Notes: a model not told the origin generated them from the letters alone. A stretch of DNA of 12,845 bases from Candidatus Mediterraneibacter gallistercoris (GCA_019119745.1 DWWI01000100.1:1-12845); one strand, 5' to 3'; numbered from the stretch's first letter, positions 1 to 7,715 are shown. Numbers and translations are program-made.

Positions 1-924
1 TACACCAAGCTGGCGCAGTGTATCATACACAACGTACATCTGTTCATCCATCTGAGGATTCGACGCGTCCACCACATGAATAATGATATCCGCATACTTC
101 GCTTCCTCCAGCGTACTTTTAAACGCTTCCACCAGATGGTGTGGAAGCTTCCGTATAAAGCCTACCGTATCCGTAAGCAGGATCTCCTGAGTATTATCCA
201 GCGTCAGCGACCGCGTCGTTGTGTCCAGCGTGGAAAACAACATGGCATCTTCCAGAATCCCCGCATCCGTCAGGGCATTCTCTATACTGCTCTTTCCCGC
301 GGAGGTATAGCCCACAAGCGCAGCTACTTTCATGCCCGACTGTCTGCGCTGGGACCTGATCAGTTCCCTGTGTTTTTCCACATCTCTCAGGTCCCGTTTC
401 AATCTGCTGATTCTCTCCCGGATCAGCCGGCGGTCCATCTCCAGCTTTTTTTCACCCGGACCTCTTGTCCCGATGCCGCCGCCCAGACGGGAAAGGGATC
501 TTCCAAGCCCGGTCAGACGGGAAGCGCGGTACCTTAGCTGAGCCAGTTCCACCTGTATCTTTCCCTCGCCGGATACAGCGCGGGCCGCAAAAATATCGAG
601 GATGAGAAGCGTCCGGTCGATGATCTTGCAGGACAGTTCTGCTTCCAGATTCCCCAGCTGGGCGCTGGTCAGCTCATCGTCACAGATAATTCCGGTGGCG
701 TCTGTCTCCCACACCAGATCTTTCAGCTCTTCTATTTTCCCTTTTCCGATGTAAGTTGCCGGATGAGCGCTCTCCCTTGCCTGGATCAGCCGTCCCGCGA
801 CTTGTGCGCCTGCTGTCTTCGCCAGCTCTGCCAGCTCGTCAAGCGAACGCTGCGCCGTCTCTGTATTTCCCGTATCAAGACCTACAAGAATGACCTTTTC
901 ATCAATATGTTCTGTCTCATGCAT
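1..924 (-). CDS. hflX: GTPase HflX, partial (C-terminus beyond left edge)
   Basis: This is the first 308 codons of an HflX-type GTPase, an Obg-HflX-family enzyme that binds the large ribosomal subunit and rescues or splits stalled or stress-damaged ribosomes (family knowledge). The N-terminal HflX domain (about residues 8-190) carries the typical GTG.TETAQ-like stretch near the start and the GGGIGTRGPGEKKLE linker near residue 150. The G domain follows, with a P-loop GYTSAGKSS at residues 205-213 (the usual family form is GYTNAGKST) and the G3 motif DTVGF at 252-256. The G4 NKxD and G5 motifs fall off the window; the family is usually 400-430 residues. The ATG at 924 is supported by AAAGGAG about eight bases upstream. 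It lies 16 bp after the upstream methyltransferase gene, so co-transcription is likely. Confidence 0.95.
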   Translation of the reverse strand, partial: MHETEHIDEKVILVGLDTGNTETAQRSLDELAELAKTAGAQVAGRLIQARESAHPATYIGKGKIEELKDLVWETDATGIICDDELTSAQLGNLEAELSCKIIDRTLLILDIFAARAVSGEGKIQVELAQLRYRASRLTGLGRSLSRLGGGIGTRGPGEKKLEMDRRLIRERISRLKRDLRDVEKHRELIRSQRRQSGMKVAALVGYTSAGKSSIENALTDAGILEDAMLFSTLDTTTRSLTLDNTQEILLTDTVGFIRKLPHHLVEAFKSTLEEAKYADIIIHVVDASNPQMDEQMYVVYDTLRQLGV

Positions 925-940
925 ATATTTCTGTCTCCTT

Positions 941-1513
941 TTATGAGAGTCGTATCACAAACACCGGCAGCGGCGGATCGTTTTTTCTGTTGTAGTAGCT
1001 GTGCACGATCACCAGCCACTGTTTCGTGTCCAGTTCCTTCAGACGGGCGAGCAGAGCCGTCTTCTCCTCATATCCGGTATCTCCGCCGCTGTAGATGCAC
1101 AGACTCATAACACCGCCTGTCCTCAGAAGTTTCATTCCCGCCTCAACAGCTTTCAGGCTTGTCTCCGGCTGCGTTGCAACCGAGTGGTCTCCGCCTGGCA
1201 GATAGCCGAAATTAAACATAATGACAGACGCCTGTTCCTTTACATAATCTGCCATATTCTCATGGCTGTCGCAGATCAGAACCGCCTGCTCCGTACAGCC
1301 CGCGCGCTCCAGCCGGCTTCGTGTCTGCTCCACCGCCTCTCTCTGAATGTCAAATCCATAGACTCTGCCCGTCTTTCCAACACTGCGGCACAGAAATTCC
1401 GTATCACAGCCTTTTCCGCAGGTCGCGTCGATACAGCAGTCTCCTTCATTGATATAGTCTCCGAGAAAACGGTGACAATATTCCGTGATCTGATATTTTT
1501 CTCTTATACTCAT
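941..1513 (-). CDS. mnmM: SAM-dependent methyltransferase, MnmM/YtqB family
   Basis: A 190-residue class I methyltransferase of the YtqB (rRNA methylase-like, PF06962) family. The Bacillus member, MnmM, methylates the aminomethyl group at tRNA wobble uridine 34 (family knowledge). Visible features are motif I DATCGKG at residues 29-35, an acidic strand end VYGFD at 51-55, the family signature NFGYLPGGD at 101-109, and the C-terminal NRKNDPPLPVF segment near 175-185. The length is normal for the family. An in-frame TTG at 1534 would add seven residues, but it lacks a ribosome binding site; the ATG at 1513 has GGGAG about 13 bases upstream and gives the usual N-terminus. It precedes hflX by 16 bp, suggesting a two-gene translation-maintenance operon. 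The family call is firm; the exact substrate is inferred. Confidence 0.88.
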   Translation of the reverse strand: MSIREKYQITEYCHRFLGDYINEGDCCIDATCGKGCDTEFLCRSVGKTGRVYGFDIQREAVEQTRSRLERAGCTEQAVLICDSHENMADYVKEQASVIMFNFGYLPGGDHSVATQPETSLKAVEAGMKLLRTGGVMSLCIYSGGDTGYEEKTALLARLKELDTKQWLVIVHSYYNRKNDPPLPVFVIRLS

Positions 1514-1572
1514 GATATTACGCTTTTCTCCCAAAAGTATCAGGTAAATTAAAATACACCGGCAATTCTTTC

Positions 1573-1613
1573 AAAAGTACCGGGCAACTTCTGAAAAATT
1601 GCCCGGTACTTTT
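1573..1613. terminator. Strong inverted-repeat terminator
   Basis: A perfect 15-bp inverted repeat (AAAAGTACCGGGCAA at 1573-1587 and its complement at 1599-1613) encloses an 11-base loop. T-rich ends lie on both strands. It sits just after the TPR lipoprotein gene and before the mnmM-like gene, so on the minus strand it should end the ATPase-lipoprotein transcript. Confidence 0.85.
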
Positions 1614-1628
1614 ATCTGTCTTTATACT

Positions 1629-2183
1629 TTATCGTGTCTCTAAAAACTCCGCTTCTTTCTGTACAGTTTCATCATCCGGATAATCCTTCAGATACTCTGT
1701 CACTTTCTGCTTCGCATTCTCCCAGTCCGCCTGCTGTTCATAGCAGATGATTTCGTTATACTTCATCTCCTGCACCAGCTCTGCATCTGCCTTGCCAGCT
1801 CCGTCTGACGTGTTTGTCAGCGCAAGACCTGACTGAATATAGTCAAGAGCAGACTCATAGTCTTCCGTCTGCATTGCACAGATCCCCATCAGATTATACA
1901 TCTGGATCGTCTGCTCTGCGCCGCTGTCCGCCGCATTGCGGAATGCTTCAAGCGCATTTTCATAATCTTCCATCTCGTAATACGTCATTCCAAGCCCGCG
2001 GTATCCCTCTGCCGCATCGTCGCTGGCGCCGTTCTCGGTCATCTCCTGAAAATCTGCCAGAGCCTCTTCATACTCTCCTTTTTCCAGGGCATCAACTCCC
2101 GACTTCTGCAGGCTGCCACAGCCTGCGCTCACACTGGCTGCCACAACAGCCGCTGTAAATATTGTTATCCATTTTTTCTTCAT
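1629..2183 (-). CDS. Tetratricopeptide-repeat lipoprotein
   Basis: A 184-residue secreted lipoprotein. The N-terminus has a KKK charge cluster, a hydrophobic stretch and the lipobox VSAGC, with Cys22 as the expected lipidated residue. The rest is built of TPR-like helical pairs: segments such as GEYEEALADF, EDYENALEAF, EDYESALDYI and ADWENAKQKV repeat the A/G-Y-x-x-A-L pattern. Such proteins usually act as protein-protein scaffolds on the outer face of the membrane; the partner is unknown. The gene is translationally close to the upstream ATPase: an in-frame GTG at 2195 overlaps the ATPase stop as GTGA and would give four extra residues. I prefer the ATG at 2183 because it gives a canonical signal peptide, although neither start has an ideally spaced ribosome binding site. 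A role in metal homeostasis is only inferred from the neighbour. Confidence 0.85.
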   Translation of the reverse strand: MKKKWITIFTAAVVAASVSAGCGSLQKSGVDALEKGEYEEALADFQEMTENGASDDAAEGYRGLGMTYYEMEDYENALEAFRNAADSGAEQTIQMYNLMGICAMQTEDYESALDYIQSGLALTNTSDGAGKADAELVQEMKYNEIICYEQQADWENAKQKVTEYLKDYPDDETVQKEAEFLETR

Positions 2184-2191
2184 TTCCTTAT

Positions 2192-4057
2192 TCACACTCC
2201 CCGTTCCGGATACTGCATCATCCAGAATGAATTTAATATATTGATCAGCATGACCGCCATATCTGCGATGATCGCGTTCTGCATTGTAACAAAGCCGAAA
2301 AACGCAAGAATGATCAGCAATATTTTCATGCCGATGGCAAATACCATGTTCTGCTTCACCGACCGCAGTGTTGCTCTCGCAATCCGGATCGCATTGATAA
2401 TCTTTACAGGTTCATCTTCCATCAGGATGATATCCGCCGCTTCAAGCGCCGCATCCGCACCGAGACCGCCCATCGCGATGCCGATATCCGCAAGTTTCAG
2501 TACAGGCGCGTCATTGATACCGTCCCCGACGAACGCCATCTTTTCCCCCTCCATCTGATTCTCATGGAATTCTTCCAGCAATGCGACCTTATCCTCCGGC
2601 ATAAGTTCCGCATACACGCTTTCAATACGGAGTATCGATGCCGCTTCTTCCGCCGCCTGTTCATTATCTCCTGTAAGCATAACTGTCTCCAGATCTCTTT
2701 TGTGCATCCAGCGGATCAGCTTTTCCGCATCCTTCCGTATAATATCCGAGATCAATATGTACCCTGCATATTGTCCGTCCACAGCTATGTAGACAACAGT
2801 TCCCGCCTCCGACACAAGCTGATAGAAAATCCCCTGACGGTTCATAAGACGCGTATTTCCCACATAAACGTCTCTGCCGTCAACCTTTGCGCGCACGCCG
2901 TATCCGGGCTGTTCCTCGATATCCGTCACTCGTGTCCTGTCCGGTTCCTTTCCGTATGCCTCCAGCAGCGACAATGCGATCGGATGATTTGAATACGATT
3001 CCGCAAGCGCTGCTATCTCGAGCAGTTCTCTTTCTTCCATCTTCCACGGAACGATTTCCCGGACATGGAAAACGCCTTCTGTAAGTGTGCCTGTTTTATC
3101 AAATACAAACGTATCTACTTCTGTCAGATCTTCCAGAAATGCTCCGCCTTTTATCAGCACCCCCTGCTTTGAAGCTGAACCGATGCCTCCGAGAAACGCC
3201 AGAGGTATAGACACCATCAGTCCGCAGGGACAAGCGGCAACCAGAATGACCAGTCCGCGGTAGATCCACTCCATCTTTGACTCGACAAACATCATAGGCG
3301 GCAGTATTACAGTAAGGAGAGCGATAAGAATTACGACCGGCGTGTAGTACCTTGTGAACCTGTCCGCAAAATGAACGCTCTCCGACTTCTTATCATTGGC
3401 GTTCTCTACCAGCCGCATGACTTTCGCCGCCGCAGAATCATTATAAAGCTTCGTGACTTTTGCTTCAAGTACCCCGTTTAAATTAATACATCCGCTGTAC
3501 AGCCGGTCGCCGGTCTTTACAGCTCTTGGCTCAGCCTCGCCCGTAAGAGCTTTCATATCTACTGTTCCCGCGCCCGATGTCACCACCGAGTCCACCGGTA
3601 TCTTTTCTCCGGGTCTGAGAACGATAGTCTGTTTCAGCTCCAGCTGCTGCGGCGGTACGATTTTCTCCGTATTGCCCACTTTCAGATTGGCATATTCCGG
3701 CCGGATATCGATGAACTCTGCGATGGATTTTTTCGTTTTCCCCAGAGACAGCTCTTCCACAAATTTGGAGACCTGGTAAAACAGCATCGCTGCAACAGCC
3801 TCTTTGTGTCTGTCTATGGCAAACGCCCCTGCTGTTGCTATGATCATGAGCATATTCTCATCCAGGAACTGTTTTTTTAGAATCCTTTTGATCTGTTCCC
3901 AGTACGTGCTCAGCGACAGGACCACATAAGCAGCCAGAAACAGTGCGGTCTCCCCTGCTGACGGAACTGTCCAGTATGACACAATACCCCATGCGATGAT
4001 ATAGAGCAGGAGACCTGTGCCAATCTCTATACCTTTTTTCCTCGCCTCTTCTGTCAT
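2192..4057 (-). CDS. Heavy-metal translocating P1B-type ATPase (Zn/Cd/Pb type)
   Basis: A 621-residue P1B-type ATPase predicted to export divalent metal across the membrane at the cost of ATP. Motifs in order are actuator TGE (172-174), transmembrane metal site CPC (276-278), phosphorylation site DKTGT (320-324), SNHPIA with the P1B His-Pro pair (358-359), TGDN (462-465) and GDGIND (511-516). In the last transmembrane pair, Lys578 and Asp599 lie 21 residues apart, matching the Lys/Asp pair that marks ZntA/CadA-type Zn2+/Cd2+/Pb2+ pumps, so copper is unlikely. It lacks any N-terminal heavy-metal-binding domain and has no CxxC outside the membrane site, so it is shorter than CadA (about 700-730). 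The ATG at 4057 follows AAAGGT at eight bases. A promoter with a dyad lies just upstream, and the TPR lipoprotein follows with an overlap. Confidence 0.95.
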   Translation of the reverse strand: MTEEARKKGIEIGTGLLLYIIAWGIVSYWTVPSAGETALFLAAYVVLSLSTYWEQIKRILKKQFLDENMLMIIATAGAFAIDRHKEAVAAMLFYQVSKFVEELSLGKTKKSIAEFIDIRPEYANLKVGNTEKIVPPQQLELKQTIVLRPGEKIPVDSVVTSGAGTVDMKALTGEAEPRAVKTGDRLYSGCINLNGVLEAKVTKLYNDSAAAKVMRLVENANDKKSESVHFADRFTRYYTPVVILIALLTVILPPMMFVESKMEWIYRGLVILVAACPCGLMVSIPLAFLGGIGSASKQGVLIKGGAFLEDLTEVDTFVFDKTGTLTEGVFHVREIVPWKMEERELLEIAALAESYSNHPIALSLLEAYGKEPDRTRVTDIEEQPGYGVRAKVDGRDVYVGNTRLMNRQGIFYQLVSEAGTVVYIAVDGQYAGYILISDIIRKDAEKLIRWMHKRDLETVMLTGDNEQAAEEAASILRIESVYAELMPEDKVALLEEFHENQMEGEKMAFVGDGINDAPVLKLADIGIAMGGLGADAALEAADIILMEDEPVKIINAIRIARATLRSVKQNMVFAIGMKILLIILAFFGFVTMQNAIIADMAVMLINILNSFWMMQYPERGV

Positions 4058-4080
4058 TCTTTTGTACCTTTGACCTTCAT
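4054..4080 (-). other. Eight-codon leader ORF overlapping the ATPase start
   Basis: The minus strand has an ATG at 4080 that opens eight codons (MKVKGTKE), whose TGA at 4056-4054 overlaps the ATPase ATG as ATGA. It would sit about 15 bases after the predicted transcription start. There is no good ribosome binding site, so translation is uncertain; it may be chance or a coupling leader. Confidence 0.25.
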
Positions 4081-4100
4081 AAACTTTTCTTCAAAGATAT

Positions 4101-4119
4101 AGTATATCGAAAATATACT
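4101..4119. promoter_or_regulatory. Perfect 7-5-7 dyad, candidate metal-repressor operator
   Basis: AGTATAT and ATATACT are exact complements separated by five bases (CGAAA). The dyad covers the -10 box and most of the spacer of the ATPase promoter, the place where ArsR/SmtB- or CopY-type repressors block RNA polymerase. A second near-palindrome, GATATAGTATATC (4096-4108), overlaps it. No regulator gene lies in the window, so the bound protein is not known. Confidence 0.5.
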
Positions 4120-4129
4120 GAGCCATCAA
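4101..4129 (-). promoter_or_regulatory. Promoter of the metal ATPase gene
   Basis: Reading leftwards, -35 TTGATG (4129-4124), a 17-base spacer and -10 TATACT (4106-4101) form a near-consensus sigma-A promoter. The predicted start near 4094 leaves a leader of about 37 bases before the ATPase ATG. Confidence 0.7.
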
Positions 4130-4192
4130 TACATTTTAAAAACAGTACACAAATCTTAAGGATTTTTTACAATTTTCGCCATTATTTATTAT

Positions 4193-4220
4193 TTTACACA
4201 AAAAGCAGTGGACTTATGAT
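4193..4220 (+). promoter_or_regulatory. Probable promoter of the zinc-ribbon gene/operon
   Basis: TTTACA (4193-4198), a 16-base spacer and TATGAT (4215-4220) precede the zinc-ribbon membrane protein gene, giving a leader of about 58 bases. The surrounding 4130-4265 stretch is very AT-rich and holds no other gene. Confidence 0.5.
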
Positions 4221-4284
4221 AGAATAAATTAAATTTATTACTCATAATTTATTGTATTTGAGATAATGAAGAGGGGGGTGGATT

Positions 4285-5379
4285 ATGTTAAATAAGAAGT
4301 GCAGGTTATGCGGCGGACGTCTGGTAAATAACCGGTGCACATTCTGTGGTCTGGATAATTCCATCTATGACCGGGAGAACAGCAGGCAGAGTTCTTCTTC
4401 ACAGCCACAGTCCAAGTCTCCGCCTGCGGCAGATCCTGTCTATCATATGCAGGAAGAACAAACCAGACAGCACACAGCTTCGAGAGCGAAACAAAAGAAC
4501 ACTACGCAAAAACAGAAAGCAGTATATGCAGGACGTCAGACTGCATCCGGCTCTTTATCCCGGCGTCCTGTTTCCGCCGGCCGGAACCGCGGATGGTTAG
4601 TATGGATCATAATTATCGCTGTCATTCTTTTCGCTCTGCTGCCCGCTCTCACTGATAACGTGAGCGGCATTTTCGGAAATACTTACTCCGAAATAACAGA
4701 TGATTCTGACTATGATCCTTATGCTTATGTAACAAGGGAGATCCCCGCTGACGGCGAAATTTATGAAACTGTTCTGAGCAGCGGCATATACCGGGTCGGC
4801 GTACATATTCCCGAAGGCATCTACCACGCAGAGCTGGTAGAGGGAGCCGGCAGTATCGAGATCAATGACGATGAGAACAGTATCTATCACTATGTTACTT
4901 TCGGAACAGACTCGGAATACGGCCAGGTCACGGAAGACAATGATATCCGCCTTTACAATGGAGCTGACCTTAATATAGACAGCGGCGTCGTCCTTCGGTT
5001 TACCACAGATAACGCCCAGCCGCTGACACAGGAGACAAAAGAAAATCCTCTGAGCGAGCCGGTCAGCCTTGAACCGGGGACTTATATCTGCGGAGACAGA
5101 ATTATTCCTGAAGGGATTTATGATATCACGTCTGTAAACGCGCCCGGGGATGATTATGGCTACTCAAATGTCACTCTGACATATCCAAACGGCTCTTACG
5201 AATATCTGTGGATAGACAGTCCTGATTACTCACCGGTTTCAGATGAATATGCTGATACCGGGACAAAAAACATTGTTATTCCCGACGGGACTGAGGTTTC
5301 CGTCGAATACGGAAGCGTTAACCTGACTCCGAGCGACGGCTATTATGATGTAGATTATACAGAATACACGTCAGAATAA
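4285..5379 (+). CDS. Zinc-ribbon membrane protein with duplicated extracytoplasmic domain
   Basis: A 364-residue protein of unknown function. Residues 6-21 form a short zinc ribbon (C6xxC9, C18xxC21) that should face the cytoplasm. A low-complexity, basic, Ser/Gln-rich linker (30-103) leads to one membrane helix at about 104-122. The outer part is acidic, Tyr-rich and predicted beta-rich, and contains two related copies of a domain: one begins GIYRVGVHIPEGIY (167-180), the other GTYICGDRIIPEGIY (265-279). Both share the G-x-Y-x-x-G-x-x-IPEGIY pattern found in many small secreted Firmicutes proteins. The start is set by the G-rich binding site at 4271-4281. The nfeD gene follows after 33 bp, so this may head an envelope-stress operon with nfeD and the SPFH gene. 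Function is not recognised; sensing or membrane-surface scaffolding is only a guess. Confidence 0.85.
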   Translation: MLNKKCRLCGGRLVNNRCTFCGLDNSIYDRENSRQSSSSQPQSKSPPAADPVYHMQEEQTRQHTASRAKQKNTTQKQKAVYAGRQTASGSLSRRPVSAGRNRGWLVWIIIIAVILFALLPALTDNVSGIFGNTYSEITDDSDYDPYAYVTREIPADGEIYETVLSSGIYRVGVHIPEGIYHAELVEGAGSIEINDDENSIYHYVTFGTDSEYGQVTEDNDIRLYNGADLNIDSGVVLRFTTDNAQPLTQETKENPLSEPVSLEPGTYICGDRIIPEGIYDITSVNAPGDDYGYSNVTLTYPNGSYEYLWIDSPDYSPVSDEYADTGTKNIVIPDGTEVSVEYGSVNLTPSDGYYDVDYTEYTSE

Positions 5380-5412
5380 ATTTTAAAAATATTATACGAA
5401 AGGAGATTTTAT

Positions 5413-5889
5413 ATGGAAGCAGATATTCTTACGCTTTCTCCTTCTATGCTGAACCTGATCTGGATCGGCCTGTTCATCATCCTGCTCCTTATCGAAATAT
5501 TCACGGTAGGGCTGACAACGATCTGGTTTGCCATAGGGGCACTGGCAGCAGCAGGAGTAAATACACTGGGTGCGGATCTGATCATTCAGATCATCGTATT
5601 TCTCGCAGTATCTGTCATTCTTATGATTTTTACAAGGCCATGGGCGGCAAAGCATCTAAACCAGAACCGCCTGAAGACCAACTACGAGAGCAAGATCGGA
5701 GAGATCATAAAGATCACGGAGCGGGTCGATAATCTGAAACAGACCGGCAAGAGTATTGTGGACGGACAGGAATGGACGGTCCGCTCGCAGAACAACAATG
5801 AAATACTGGAAAAGGATGAGCTTGCAAAGGTCATTGCTGTTTCAGGCGTAAAATTAATCGTAGAAAAATATGAGGAGGAACCATCATGA
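5413..5889 (+). CDS. NfeD-like membrane protein (short form)
   Basis: A 158-residue NfeD-family protein. Three membrane helices (about 13-33, 35-54 and 56-74) end in the typical TRPWAAKHL stretch at 74-82, followed by a soluble C-terminal domain (about 90-153) with the OB-fold pattern of the family, including GEIIKITERVDNLKQTGKS and DGQEWTVRS. There is no N-terminal ClpP-like protease domain, so this is the short NfeD1b type. NfeD proteins pair with SPFH (stomatin/flotillin-like) proteins in membrane microdomains and membrane-stress responses (family knowledge). The start has AAAGGAG at a good distance. The stop overlaps the start of the SPFH gene as ATGA, which supports translational coupling and a physical partnership. 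Confidence 0.92.
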   Translation: MEADILTLSPSMLNLIWIGLFIILLLIEIFTVGLTTIWFAIGALAAAGVNTLGADLIIQIIVFLAVSVILMIFTRPWAAKHLNQNRLKTNYESKIGEIIKITERVDNLKQTGKSIVDGQEWTVRSQNNNEILEKDELAKVIAVSGVKLIVEKYEEEPS

Positions 5890-6845
5890 ATGCAGCATTT
5901 ATCAGTATCGGAACAATACTTTTTCTAATCGTACTGGTCATCATCGTACTTGTCCTGATCTCATGTGTTAAGATCGTACATCAGGCACAGGCAGTCGTCA
6001 TCGAACGTCTCGGAGCATATCTCACGACATGGAGCACGGGACTGCACTTCAAACTTCCTATCGTTGACCGCGTGGCAAGGCGCATAGATCTGAAGGAACA
6101 GGTCGTAGATTTTCCGCCCCAGCCTGTGATCACAAAAGATAACGTGACGATGCAGATTGACACTGTAATCTTTTATGTCATTACTGACCCGAAGATGTTC
6201 TGCTACGGAGTGGCAAGCCCGATCGTTGCACTGGAAAACCTGACGGCAACTACTCTCAGAAATATTATCGGTGACCTTGAACTTGATGAAACGCTTACTT
6301 CCCGCGAAACGATCAATACAAAGATGCGCGCCGAGCTTGACCGTGCGACAGACCCGTGGGGAATCAAAGTTAACCGTGTAGAGCTCAAAAACATCATCCC
6401 GCCGACCGCGATCCGCGATGCAATGGAGAAACAGATGAAGGCCGAGCGTGAGAGACGTGAGGCGATCCTCCGCGCAGAAGGCGAGAAAAAGTCTACCGTA
6501 CTCGTGGCTGAAGGCCAGAAAGAGTCCGTAATTCTCGAAGCGGAAGCCGCAAAACAGGCGGCCATTCTGAAAGCGGAAGCCGAGAAGGAAAAGATGATCC
6601 GCGAGGCGGAAGGTGAAGCAGAAGCGATCATGAAAGTACAGCAGGCAACTGCCGACGGTCTGAGATTCCTGAAGGAAGCGGGGGCCGATAAAGCAGTCCT
6701 GACACTCAGAAGTCTCGAGGCGTTCGAGAAAGCCGCTGACGGCAAAGCTACCAAGATCATTATCCCTTCAGAGATACAGGGAATCGCAGGGCTTGTCAAA
6801 TCTATCACGGAAGTAGCGGCTGACGATGAAAATAAACAGGCATAA
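5886..6845 (+). CDS. SPFH/band-7 (stomatin/paraslipin-like) protein
   Basis: A 319-residue SPFH protein of the QmcA/paraslipin type. One N-terminal membrane helix (about 6-28) is followed by the SPFH domain (about 30-180), with typical stretches ERLGAYLTTWSTGLHFKLP (40-58), DNVTMQIDTVIFYVITDP (85-102) and PWGIKVNRVELKNIIPP (157-173). The C-terminal third is an Ala/Glu/Lys-rich coiled coil of five tandem 11-residue repeats (194-248), ending in a hydrophobic tail. Such proteins oligomerise into cage- or ring-like membrane microdomains and often modulate membrane proteases such as FtsH (family knowledge). GAGGAGG precedes the ATG. The ATGA overlap with nfeD is the classical pairing of the two families. 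A bidirectional terminator follows 20 bp later. Confidence 0.95.
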   Translation: MNAAFISIGTILFLIVLVIIVLVLISCVKIVHQAQAVVIERLGAYLTTWSTGLHFKLPIVDRVARRIDLKEQVVDFPPQPVITKDNVTMQIDTVIFYVITDPKMFCYGVASPIVALENLTATTLRNIIGDLELDETLTSRETINTKMRAELDRATDPWGIKVNRVELKNIIPPTAIRDAMEKQMKAERERREAILRAEGEKKSTVLVAEGQKESVILEAEAAKQAAILKAEAEKEKMIREAEGEAEAIMKVQQATADGLRFLKEAGADKAVLTLRSLEAFEKAADGKATKIIIPSEIQGIAGLVKSITEVAADDENKQA

Positions 6846-6865
6846 TATCCAAGTCATTTTCAAAC

Positions 6866-6904
6866 AAAAGACCCGATACAGCATTTTTCTGTATCAGGTC
6901 TTTT
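6866..6904. terminator. Bidirectional terminator between convergent genes
   Basis: A 16-bp inverted repeat with one mismatch (AAAAGACCCGATACAG at 6866-6881; partner at 6889-6904) and a seven-base loop. The T-run at each end suits both the SPFH transcript (plus) and the alarmone synthetase transcript (minus). Confidence 0.85.
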
Positions 6905-6932
6905 ACTTTGGCACATTAATTTTTCACCAGCT

Positions 6933-7679
6933 CTACACTTCAGTTCCGCTGGCCTGAAGTTTCGGCTGTTCTTTCCTGTTTCCGATCACGTTTTCCAGCA
7001 CATCGTCCATATTGTCCCGTTTTTCCTGCTGAAGGATACACTCCTGAATCGCCTCGTTGAGCGAGAGCATCTTCTCATCCAGTTCCGATACCATCTTCGC
7101 ACATTCCCGCAGATCCCGGCTGATATATTCCGGAGCGTTTCCTTCGAATTTATAATAAATCTTATGCTCCAGACTTGCCCAGAAATCCATGGCGATCGTA
7201 CGGATCTGGATCTCCACTTTCGTGTCCACCACGCTGTCCGACAAGAAAATCGGAACCGACACAAGCATGTGGTAGCTTTTATAACCGCTCTCTTTCGGGT
7301 TCTTTATGTAATCTTTGATCGAGAGCACTTTAAGGTCACTCTGATTTCCGATCATCTCGGCTAAACGGTAGATATCCGACGTAAAAGAACAGATCAGTCT
7401 TACGCCTGCGATATCATTTATATATCTGACCATATTCTCTATTGAAGTCTCATATCCGTAGCGCTTCAGCTTCTTGACAATACTTTCCGGTGTCTTGATC
7501 CGTGTTTTGATATGCTCGATCGGGTTATACTGATGTACGTGCTGGAACTCATCGTTTAAGATTTCCAGCTTTGTGCCCACTTCTTTTAAAGCTGCATTAT
7601 AAAGGAAAATAACTGTTTTCCAGCTGTCGACATCTTCATAGCTCTTGAGTGCAGCTTCAACCTGTTGTTCACCTCTCAT
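6933..7679 (-). CDS. Small alarmone synthetase (GTP pyrophosphokinase, RelQ/SAS1-like)
   Basis: A 248-residue, single-domain RelA/SpoT-type synthetase that transfers pyrophosphate from ATP to GTP or GDP to make (p)ppGpp, the stringent-response alarmone. It has the synthetase motifs RIKTPESIVKKL (60-71), NDIAGVRLIC (88-97, with the metal-binding Asp89), YIKNPKESGYKSYHMLV (124-140) and EIQIRTIAMDFWASLEHKIYYK (starting at 157, with the catalytic Glu). The HD hydrolase and the TGS/ACT regulatory domains of long RSH enzymes are absent. At about 250 residues it is slightly longer than Bacillus SAS1 because of a charged C-terminal tail. A GTG one codon upstream (7682) is an alternative start; the ATG at 7679 lies nine bases after GGGGG. 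It has its own promoter and is convergent with the SPFH operon. Confidence 0.93.
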   Translation of the reverse strand: MRGEQQVEAALKSYEDVDSWKTVIFLYNAALKEVGTKLEILNDEFQHVHQYNPIEHIKTRIKTPESIVKKLKRYGYETSIENMVRYINDIAGVRLICSFTSDIYRLAEMIGNQSDLKVLSIKDYIKNPKESGYKSYHMLVSVPIFLSDSVVDTKVEIQIRTIAMDFWASLEHKIYYKFEGNAPEYISRDLRECAKMVSELDEKMLSLNEAIQECILQQEKRDNMDDVLENVIGNRKEQPKLQASGTEV

Positions 7680-7715
7680 CACGAATAGCCCCCATTGGTT
7701 ATTTTGTTGCTTTTA

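Noticed and set aside
76..541. Overlapping plus-strand ORFs opposite hflX
   Set aside because: HflX coding on the minus strand explains the sequence fully, with P-loop and G3 motifs.
1001..1552. Plus-strand ORF opposite the methyltransferase gene
   Set aside because: The minus-strand protein has all methyltransferase motifs; the plus frame has no recognisable domain or binding site.
6203..6808. Minus-strand ORF of 201 codons opposite the SPFH gene
   Set aside because: It is a Ser/Ala-rich antisense artefact of the Ala/Glu repeat region and has no supporting signals.
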